Shown here: positions 1 through 4,438 of the stretch, one piece after another
Layout of the letters: every line of letters starts with the position of its first letter
Numbering within the stretch: the stretch's first letter is position 1
From: Pseudomonadota bacterium
GTDB taxonomy: Bacteria; Pseudomonadota; Alphaproteobacteria; Azospirillales; Azospirillaceae
Assembly: GCA_023412175.1 (NCBI GenBank)
Contig: JAEYOB010000038.1
Span: forward strand, 1 to 5,336
Length of the DNA: 5,336 nucleotides
Direction: 5' to 3'
Made by a program: the position numbers and the translations under genes
Notes under the pieces: generated by a model
Seen by the model: only the letters and a program-made list of their open reading frames with translations
Told to the model about the DNA's origin: nothing
Databases searched by the model: none

Positions 1-934
1 CGCCGGCACCGGAATGGTGGTGTCGTGGAGCCAGCCCTGGTCGGCCATCCTTGCCGGTTGGCGCACCACCCTCGTGGAAGCGGTGGTGGTCGGCATGGCC
101 GTCGCCACGGGTGTGCTGGCGCTGACGGTGACGCTGTTCCTGTGGATGCGCCGCATGCAGGCGGCCGAGGAGGCACGCCGCGCCGCCGAGGAGGCGAGCC
201 GCGCCAAATCGGACTTCCTGGCGCTGATGAGTCATGAACTGCGCACGCCGCTCAACACGGTGCTCGGCTTCGCCGAGATGATCCGCGACCGCGCCTGGGG
301 CGCCAACGCCGAAGACCGCTACGTGGAGTACGCCGGCGACATCCACGCCGCCGGGACGCACCTGCTGTCGGTGCTGAACGACGTGCTGGATCTCGCCAAG
401 ATCGAAGCCGGACGCATGATGCTGCACCCGGAGCCGCTGGCCGCTGCCGACATCGCCCAGGCCTGCTACCGACTATCCAGCGGACAGGCGCGCGCGTCGG
501 GGGTCGAGATCGCAGTGACGGTGGACGAGACCGCCGGGCCTCTCCATGCCGACCCGCGCGCCATCCGGCAGATGATCGTCAACCTCCTGTCCAACGCTTG
601 CAAGTTCACGCCGCGGGGTGGCTGCGTGCGGCTGGAGGTCCGCGACGCCCCGAAAGGCGGCACGCTGGTCACGGTGAGCGATACCGGCGTCGGCATGCCC
701 CCCGAGGGCATCGCCAAGGCGCTGCAGCCCTTCGGTCAGGTGGACAATCTGCTGACCCGCGCACACGCCGGCACCGGCCTGGGCCTGCCGCTGGTGAAGG
801 GCTTGATCGAACTGCACGGCGGCAGCCTGACCATCGACAGCGCGCCCGGCCGAGGCACCTCCGTCACTCTCGCCTTTCCGCCGCCGCCGTTGGCCGTCAC
901 CGCGCGTGCAGCGTTGCGCCTGACTGAGAGCTGA
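1..934 (+). CDS. Sensor histidine kinase, C-terminal part (5' end outside window)
   Basis: This is a membrane-bound two-component sensor kinase that autophosphorylates on histidine and passes the phosphate to a response regulator not present here. The frame is open from base 2. The first ATG (base 14) has no Shine-Dalgarno site and the only visible membrane helix follows directly, so the start and a probable periplasmic sensor domain lie upstream. Counting from that ATG: a membrane helix at about 20-44, a charged Ala/Glu/Arg coiled linker at 46-66, and the dimerisation/phosphoacceptor region with the H-box SHELRTPLN (His74). The ATPase domain follows with N-box NLLSNACKF (190-198), G1 DTGVGMP (223-229), an F-box-like QPFGQVD (238-244) and G2 GTGLGLPLVKG (253-263). 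All catalytic motifs look intact. The protein ends soon after the ATPase domain, with no receiver domain. The signal sensed is unknown. The family call is firm; the stop at 932-934 is clear. Confidence 0.93.
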   Translation, partial: AGTGMVVSWSQPWSAILAGWRTTLVEAVVVGMAVATGVLALTVTLFLWMRRMQAAEEARRAAEEASRAKSDFLALMSHELRTPLNTVLGFAEMIRDRAWGANAEDRYVEYAGDIHAAGTHLLSVLNDVLDLAKIEAGRMMLHPEPLAAADIAQACYRLSSGQARASGVEIAVTVDETAGPLHADPRAIRQMIVNLLSNACKFTPRGGCVRLEVRDAPKGGTLVTVSDTGVGMPPEGIAKALQPFGQVDNLLTRAHAGTGLGLPLVKGLIELHGGSLTIDSAPGRGTSVTLAFPPPPLAVTARAALRLTES

Positions 935-975
935 CCTCCGCCAGCGGCCTGCACCACCCGCACCAGACAGTTCGT

Positions 976-1023
976 GTCGGCCTCCCGACCCCGGAAGCAT
1001 CCAAGCACAAGCCTCCCCTTGTG
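976..1023 (+). other. Two short hairpins with C-rich loops in the kinase-GNAT spacer
   Basis: Two perfect short inverted repeats lie in the 186-base gap after the kinase stop. The first is GTCGG/CCGAC (976-980 and 985-989) with loop CCTC. The second is CACAAG/CTTGTG (1006-1011 and 1018-1023) with loop CCTCCC. Neither is followed by a run of T, so neither is a convincing intrinsic terminator. If transcribed from the plus strand, the loops would expose a sequence complementary to a Shine-Dalgarno core. This may be a 3' untranslated region of the kinase mRNA or chance structure. I saw no supportable gene or clear promoter in the rest of the gap. Confidence 0.25.
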
Positions 1024-1120
1024 TGCTCACCGGGCCTAAGCACGGTTGGCTACTCCAGGTTCACCGGGAACGGCGGCGCGATGGCGGCGTTAGCCCAGGA
1101 CGGCACAACGGAGGAGCGGC

Positions 1121-1666
1121 ATGGACGAGGACGGCGTGAGGATGCATGGCACCGCCCATGTGCCCGTGACCATCCGGCAAACCCGCGCCGAGGATCTGCC
1201 GACGCTGGAGTGGCACGGTCTCTACACCCCCATGCGCGAGGTCATCCAGTCCGCCTTCCGCGCCCAGCAGCGCGGTGACGGCCTCATGCTGGTGGCCGAC
1301 GCCAACGGCTTCCCCGCCGGGCAGGCCTGGGTCGACTTCGTCCGCAAGGCACACCTGGGCTTGGCAACGCTGTGGGCGGTGCGCGTCTTCCCGGCGTTCC
1401 AACGCGGCGGCCTGGGCACCTTGCTGATGCGCGCCGCCGAGCGCGCCGTGCTGGCCCATGGCGTCACGGAGGCCGAACTGGGCGTGGACCGCGACAATGC
1501 CGACGTGCTTGGCTTCTACCGTGCCCTTGGCTACGTCAACGCCGGCACGGAGCGCGGCATCTTCAGCTATCGCACACCGGAAGGCCGGATCGTCGAGGTC
1601 CCGGTGGACCAGTGGCTAATGCGCAAGCGCCTAGTCGCCGACCGGCTGCGGTTGGCGGTGCGCTAG
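1121..1666 (+). CDS. GNAT-family N-acetyltransferase
   Basis: A 181-residue protein of the GCN5-related acetyltransferase fold, which moves an acetyl group from acetyl-CoA to an amine. The substrate cannot be read from the sequence. The acetyl-CoA binding motif A is seen as VRVFPAFQRGGLGTLLM (87-103), with the Q/R-x-x-G-x-G/A type loop at 94-99. The C-terminal motif B region is GVDRDNADVLGFYRALGY (121-138), with the usual Asn and the FYRxLGY signature. A beta hairpin-like tail follows (145-165), and the last stretch is basic (168-181). The start is set by a strong GGAGGAG site at 1110-1116, four bases before the ATG. A second in-frame ATG (residue 8) has no comparable site. It is preceded by a 186-base gap and seems monocistronic. 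It ends 4 bases from the stop of the opposing unknown gene, so the two transcripts may overlap at their 3' ends. Confidence 0.9.
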   Translation: MDEDGVRMHGTAHVPVTIRQTRAEDLPTLEWHGLYTPMREVIQSAFRAQQRGDGLMLVADANGFPAGQAWVDFVRKAHLGLATLWAVRVFPAFQRGGLGTLLMRAAERAVLAHGVTEAELGVDRDNADVLGFYRALGYVNAGTERGIFSYRTPEGRIVEVPVDQWLMRKRLVADRLRLAVR

Positions 1667-1670
1667 CGGC

Positions 1671-2126
1671 CTATTCCGCCGCCAGTTCCATCCGCAGCGG
1701 CGCCCGCCCGTAGGGCAGGAACACACCGGCGGCGGCCAGGGCACGGCCAAACTCCCGCGCAGCGCTCGAGGCCATGCACAGCCCGACCAGCGGCAGCCAG
1801 CGGTCGAGCACGTGCAGCCCGGAATCCTCGTTGCCATGCTGCAAGGCGCCCAACGCCTCCAGCAACGCCGTCTCGTCGCCGTTGACCATCAGCGCCGCGG
1901 GGCTCAGCACGGCCAGCCGGCGCGAACCGTTGGCCGCGAACACCCCAAGGAAGGCAAACAGCGGCAGCAAAGCCTCGGCCGGGATGCCGGCACTGCTGAA
2001 GGCGGTGCGGATCGCCGTCATCGATCGAACCGTGCCGCCGCGGAACCACAGCCGCACCGCCATCAGCACTGCGCACTCGCCGTCCGTCAGGTCCCGCACC
2101 GCCATCACGCTACCGCCCATGCCCAT
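1671..2126 (-). CDS. Conserved-looking hypothetical protein, 151 residues
   Basis: I do not recognise this family. The protein has no signal peptide. It is rich in Ala and Leu and looks mostly helical and cytoplasmic. One moderately hydrophobic stretch (51-64) is interrupted and followed by NGSRR, so it is more likely a buried helix than a membrane anchor. Visible blocks are LTDGECAVLMAVRLWFRG (13-30), SRRLAVLSPAALMVNGDE (68-85), a helical region with LLEALGALQHGNED (88-101), and LDRWLPLVG (107-115). Their order of helices and a conserved-looking acidic pair suggests a real folded protein, not a shadow frame. The ATG at 2126 is favoured because AGGGGGA (2134-2140, read on the minus strand) sits about 7-8 bases upstream; in-frame ATGs at residues 3 and 8 lack such a site. 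A Fur-type operator lies 49 bases upstream of the start, so iron control is possible. It converges with the GNAT gene, leaving 4 bases between stops. Confidence 0.78.
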   Translation of the reverse strand: MGMGGSVMAVRDLTDGECAVLMAVRLWFRGGTVRSMTAIRTAFSSAGIPAEALLPLFAFLGVFAANGSRRLAVLSPAALMVNGDETALLEALGALQHGNEDSGLHVLDRWLPLVGLCMASSAAREFGRALAAAGVFLPYGRAPLRMELAAE

Positions 2127-2163
2127 GACCGCTTCCCCCTTTATGGTGCAGGTATGCTACGAC

Positions 2164-2185
2164 GACTCGAGAAAAAATGCGAGTC
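2164..2185. repeat. Inverted repeat overlapping the Fur-type operator
   Basis: GACTCG (2164-2169) and CGAGTC (2180-2185) form a perfect 6-base inverted repeat separated by 10 A-rich bases. The right arm lies inside the Fur-type operator at 2176-2194. In a minus-strand transcript it would form a hairpin with a U-rich loop. It may be a second protein-binding dyad or chance; I see no basis to name a binding protein. Confidence 0.35.
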
Positions 2186-2194
2186 ATTCTCATT
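2176..2194. promoter_or_regulatory. Fur-type iron operator (Fur box)
   Basis: Read on the minus strand this is AATGAGAATGACTCGCATT. It matches the classical 19-base Fur box (AATGATAATGATTATCATT) at 15 of 19 positions by hand count. It has dyad symmetry, with 7 of 9 base pairs matching around the central C at 2185. Fur bound to ferrous iron typically represses genes through such sites. The box stands 49 bases upstream of the minus-strand unknown gene and 139 bases upstream of the exported hydrolase, so it is placed to control either or both. On the minus strand it would lie over the -35 region if the weak -10-like TAGCAT at 2154-2159 is used. No strong promoter hexamer pair was found on either strand. 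In alphaproteobacteria related regulators (Mur, Irr) can bind other AT-rich dyads, so the exact regulator is inferred. Confidence 0.72.
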
Positions 2195-2220
2195 TGCAAA
2201 TCTGCGGCGCACCGCCGCAG
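2192..2220. repeat. Palindrome ATTTGCAAAT followed by an 8-bp GC hairpin
   Basis: ATTTGCAAAT (2192-2201) is a perfect 10-base palindrome sharing 3 bases with the Fur-type box. Directly after it, CTGCGGCG (2202-2209) and CGCCGCAG (2213-2220) form a perfect 8-bp stem with a 3-base loop. No T-run follows on either strand, so it is not a typical intrinsic terminator. If transcription toward the hydrolase starts upstream of it, the stem would sit in the 5' leader more than 110 bases before the start codon. It could be a leader structure or part of a larger operator. Confidence 0.45.
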
Positions 2221-2333
2221 GAAAGCGCGAAGGGTGTGGGCTGTGACATTCGCATTCACCCAAGTCCAAGGCAACGTCGCGTTAACCTTGTTCGGAAATC
2301 CTGAGCCTGCTCGATGTGAGGGGCGTAGGAACG

Positions 2334-3485
2334 ATGATGCGCAAGCTTGCCAAAGGTCTCCTGGGTCTGCTGTTCGCCGGCGTCGTGGCCGGTGCTGCCG
2401 CTCCGGCGGATGCACAGATCCGCTTGAACGCCGCGTACGGCGAAGGGTCTCTGCAGGGGCCGGGCAAGGCCCGCGGCGCCGTGGTGTGGAGCCATGGCCG
2501 CGCGGTCGAGTACGAGGACTCCACCGCCCCTACCCCGCTCTACGTCAAGACACTGCGCGAGGCCGGCTGGGACGTCTACCGCCTGGACCGCATGCGCGTC
2601 AGCGACACGCTGCCGAACAGTTCCCGCGCGCTGGCTGAGCACGCCGAAAAACTGAAGGAGCGTGGATACAACCGGGTGGTGCTGACCGGGCAGTCGTTCG
2701 GCGCCTTCATCTCGCTACTGGCCGCCGGCCGGACCGACCGGATCGACGCTGTGGTCGGCACCGCGCCTGCCGCCTTCGGCAACTTCTCCGAGGCGTACGA
2801 CTCCTTCCGCGACAACGCCACCCAGCTCTGGCCGATCCTGCGAAACGTGCGCACGGCGAGGGTGATGCTGTTCTTCTTCCATGGCGACGACTTCGATCCG
2901 GGCGGGCGCGGCGAACAGGCGCGCACCATCCTGACCGGCCGCGGCATCGACAATGTGATCATCGACCAGCCCGCCGCCCTCACCGGCCACGGCGCCTCTA
3001 ACTCCGGCCTGTTCGTGCGCCGTTTCGGGAGCTGCATCACCCGCTTCGCCGAGGCGCCCCCCATGGCCGGCGACCCGCCCTGCGACGAGGCCTGGGGCCG
3101 CAGCCCGAGCCCGGGCCTGCTGCAGGCCAGCGCCGGCAGCGCGCCGCAGCCCGCGACGAAGTCCGAGAGGCACGGCAACGTCGGCCCGTACCTCGGCACC
3201 TGGTACGGCACCTACATCAACGGCCGCGAGGTAATGCTGCGGGTCCAGCGCGGCGAGGCCGACACCGTCAACGCCGACTATGTGCTGGGCGCCGGGGTCG
3301 AACCTGAGCAGGGCCTGGAGCACGTGCGCCGGAAGGGCCGTGTGACCGAGGACGAACTGGTCTTCGACGAGAAGGGCCGCAACGTGCTGCGCTACTACCT
3401 CCGCCCCGACGGCAAGCTGGCCGCGACGTGGCTGGACAAGACCGGCAAGGGGCGCCTGGACACGGTGCTGCGCCGGGTGGACTGA
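2334..3485 (+). CDS. Exported alpha/beta-hydrolase with C-terminal beta-rich domain
   Basis: A 383-residue protein, probably a secreted or periplasmic serine hydrolase. The N-terminus is a classic Sec signal: basic MMRKLAK, a hydrophobic stretch at 8-23, and likely cleavage after ADA (residue 27). An alpha/beta-hydrolase-like region follows: strand GAVVWSHGRA (48-57), nucleophile elbow GQSFGA (119-124, Ser121), an acid candidate in HGDDFD (183-188), and a His candidate in LTGHGAS (216-222, His219). Two Cys (234, 250) could pair outside the cytoplasm. After a Ser/Pro/Ala-rich linker (about 253-281), residues 282-383 are beta-rich, with GTWYGTYINGREVML and LRYYLRPDGKLAATWLDK, resembling a small lipocalin-like barrel; this part I cannot name. 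The frame opens earlier at a GTG (2316), but GAGGGG (2318-2323) and AGGA (2327-2330) fit the ATG at 2334 or the next at 2337, and both give a cleaner signal peptide. Substrate unknown. The upstream Fur-type box suggests iron control. A hairpin follows the stop. Confidence 0.85.
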   Translation: MMRKLAKGLLGLLFAGVVAGAAAPADAQIRLNAAYGEGSLQGPGKARGAVVWSHGRAVEYEDSTAPTPLYVKTLREAGWDVYRLDRMRVSDTLPNSSRALAEHAEKLKERGYNRVVLTGQSFGAFISLLAAGRTDRIDAVVGTAPAAFGNFSEAYDSFRDNATQLWPILRNVRTARVMLFFFHGDDFDPGGRGEQARTILTGRGIDNVIIDQPAALTGHGASNSGLFVRRFGSCITRFAEAPPMAGDPPCDEAWGRSPSPGLLQASAGSAPQPATKSERHGNVGPYLGTWYGTYINGREVMLRVQRGEADTVNADYVLGAGVEPEQGLEHVRRKGRVTEDELVFDEKGRNVLRYYLRPDGKLAATWLDKTGKGRLDTVLRRVD

Positions 3486-3494
3486 GCAGAAAAG

Positions 3495-3528
3495 CGAGGG
3501 TCGCGCGAGGCAGATCGGGCGACCCTCG
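3495..3528. terminator. Candidate bidirectional terminator hairpin
   Basis: CGAGGGTCGC (3495-3504) and GCGACCCTCG (3519-3528) form a perfect 10-bp stem with a 14-base loop, starting 9 bases after the hydrolase stop. On the plus strand no T-run follows. On the minus strand the stem is followed by CTTTTC, a short U-tract, which would suit transcripts arriving from the moa operon. The position between convergent genes fits a shared terminator; the long loop and weak U-tracts lower the certainty. Confidence 0.6.
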
Positions 3529-3573
3529 AGGCATATACCGCATCACCGCAGTTGGGCCTGGCGGAGACGGGCA

Positions 3574-3592
3574 AAGCGCAGCATGCGCGCTT
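3574..3592. repeat. Inverted repeat in the convergent spacer
   Basis: AAGCGC (3574-3579) and GCGCTT (3587-3592) form a 6-bp stem with loop AGCATGC. On the minus strand it ends in GCGCTTT, only a minimal U-tract. It may assist ending of moa transcripts, or be chance. Confidence 0.3.
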
Positions 3593-3607
3593 CCACGGTT
3601 CCGCGCG

Positions 3608-3638
3608 CCTGTAAGATCTCACAGGGGGGGAGCCCCCC
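3608..3638. repeat. Near-palindrome plus G7/C6 dyad after moaE
   Basis: CCTGT (3608-3612) and ACAGG (3621-3625) flank AAGATCTC, giving an 18-base near-palindrome centred on AGATCT with one mismatched pair. It abuts a run of seven G (3624-3630), then AG, then six C (3633-3638), which can fold into a tight GC hairpin. Both lie 27-57 bases beyond the moaE stop. No T-run follows either one. A 3'-end structure protecting or ending the moa mRNA is a reasonable guess. No gene is supported in 3529-3664. Confidence 0.4.
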
Positions 3639-3664
3639 GGATGCCGGCCGCGGCTTGGCGCCGC

Positions 3665-4117
3665 CTACGTCTCCCAGCGCGCCGCCGCCGCGTCGTCGGT
3701 GCTCTTTGCGTCCACCCAGCGCTCGCCGTCCTGCGTCGCTTCCAGCTTCCAGAACGGCGCCCTGGTCTTCAGCCAGTCGATCAGGAAATGGCAGCTCTCG
3801 AACGCCGCCTCGCGGTGTGCGGAGGCCGTGACCACCAGCACGATGCGGTCGCCGGGTTCCAGCCGGCCGTAGCGGTGGATGATCAGCACATCGTCCAGCG
3901 GCCAGCGCCGGCGCGCCTCCGCCTCGATGGCTTCGAGCTGGCGCTCGGTCATGCCGGGATAATGCTCCAGCGTCATGGCCGAGACAGCCTCGCCGCCGGC
4001 CATGTCGCGGACAAGACCGAGGAAGCTCGTCACCCCACCAATGGACGTCCTGCCTTGCGTCAGCGCCGCCAATTCGGCACCGACGTCGAAATCGTCGCGT
4101 TGCACCCGCACGCTCAT
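3665..4117 (-). CDS. moaE: Molybdopterin synthase catalytic subunit MoaE
   Basis: The large subunit of molybdopterin synthase, which converts cyclic pyranopterin monophosphate to molybdopterin using sulfur carried on MoaD; cytoplasmic. At 150 residues it has the same length as the E. coli protein. Recognisable blocks are TSIGGVTSFLGLVRD (24-38), LEHYPGM (50-56), the HRYGRLEPGD block (81-90), ASAHREAAFESC (98-109), and the signature DWLKTRAPFWKLE (114-126). Lys117 and Lys124 there correspond to the two active-site lysines of the family. GERWVDAK (131-138) is also typical. The ATG at 4117 is chosen over an upstream in-frame GTG at 4147 because GGGGGAG sits 9 bases before it and MSVRVQRDDFD is the usual beginning. 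It is the last gene of the moeA-moaD-moaE set, 69 bases after moaD, with no clear promoter of its own. Confidence 0.96.
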   Translation of the reverse strand: MSVRVQRDDFDVGAELAALTQGRTSIGGVTSFLGLVRDMAGGEAVSAMTLEHYPGMTERQLEAIEAEARRRWPLDDVLIIHRYGRLEPGDRIVLVVTASAHREAAFESCHFLIDWLKTRAPFWKLEATQDGERWVDAKSTDDAAAARWET

Positions 4118-4152
4118 GACATCCCACTCCCCCTGCCGCAGCGACACGACAC

Positions 4153-4168
4153 GCGCCTGGGCAGGCGC
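4153..4168. repeat. Intercistronic inverted repeat between moaD and moaE
   Basis: GCGCCTG (4153-4159) and CAGGCGC (4162-4168) are perfect inverted arms separated by 2 bases; a folded form would have a 6-bp stem and a 4-base loop. It lies in the 69-base gap between moaD and moaE, about 20 bases upstream of the moaE Shine-Dalgarno site. No T-run follows on the minus strand, so it is unlikely to stop transcription. It could adjust mRNA stability or the MoaD:MoaE ratio. Confidence 0.4.
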
Positions 4169-4186
4169 TGGCGCGAACCGGGCACC

Positions 4187-4438
4187 TCAGCCGCCGGTGA
4201 CGGGCGGGAACAGCGCCACCTCGTCCGAGGGCGACACGGGGTGGTCGAAGGGCACGTGCTCCTGGTTCACCGCCACCTTGACCACCGTGGTGTTGGCCAG
4301 CGCCTCGGCGTATTTGGGTCCACGGCCCTTCAGCCACTCCACCAACGAGCCGACGTCCGTCACTTCGGGCGGCGGTTCAACCTGCTCCTGCGCCACGCCG
4401 ATCTTGGTGCGCAGCCACGCGAAATACAGAACCTTCAT
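4187..4438 (-). CDS. moaD: Molybdopterin synthase sulfur-carrier subunit MoaD
   Basis: A small ubiquitin-like protein that carries sulfur as a C-terminal thiocarboxylate for molybdopterin synthase. It is 83 residues, close to the usual 81. It begins with the beta strand KVLYFAWLRTKIG (2-14) and ends in DEVALFPPVTGG, with the double glycine (82-83) that MoeB-type enzymes adenylate and that inserts into the MoaE active site. The ATG at 4438 is preceded by GAGG (4446-4449, minus-strand sense) with 7 bases between; an in-frame GTG directly before it (4441) is less likely. The start overlaps the moeA stop as TGATG, so translation is probably coupled to moeA. moaE follows after 69 bases. Confidence 0.96.
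   Translation of the reverse strand: MKVLYFAWLRTKIGVAQEQVEPPPEVTDVGSLVEWLKGRGPKYAEALANTTVVKVAVNQEHVPFDHPVSPSDEVALFPPVTGG

Noticed and set aside
473..1030. Minus-strand open frame of 185 codons opposite the kinase
   Set aside because: It lies antisense to conserved kinase motifs, its composition is the Arg/Ala/Gly-rich type expected from a GC-rich shadow frame, and no convincing ribosome site or domain was seen.
1027..1068. Direct repeat TCACCGGG at 1027-1034 and 1061-1068
   Set aside because: An 8-base repeat of GC-rich sequence in a short spacer is weak evidence and no element boundaries or other copies support it.
2140..2165. Possible sigma-70 promoter with -10 TATGCT (plus) or TAGCAT (minus)
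   Set aside because: Each matches only about 4 of 6 positions and neither has a fair -35 at 16-18 bases. It is mentioned with the Fur-type box but not called as a promoter.
1774..2304. Plus-strand open frames of 176 and 144 codons opposite the unknown gene and across the Fur-type box
   Set aside because: Neither has a good ribosome site or domain pattern, and both run through the divergent control region. The minus-strand 151-residue frame has the better start and more protein-like pattern.
2314..2319. Start-stop pair ATGTGA just before the hydrolase start
   Set aside because: A minimal upstream reading element was considered, but there is no ribosome site before it and such a hexamer arises easily by chance.
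3600..3640. Possible tRNA-like anticodon arm (CCTGT/ACAGG)
   Set aside because: The loop is 8 bases, not 7, and no acceptor, D or T arms can be matched around it.
3543..4337. Minus-strand open frame of 264 codons overlapping moaD and moaE in another frame
   Set aside because: It shares the strand but not the frame of moaD and moaE; its translation is low-complexity Arg/Ala/Gly. A short tail ending at 3543 starting MLRFARLRQ is only 13 residues with no ribosome site.
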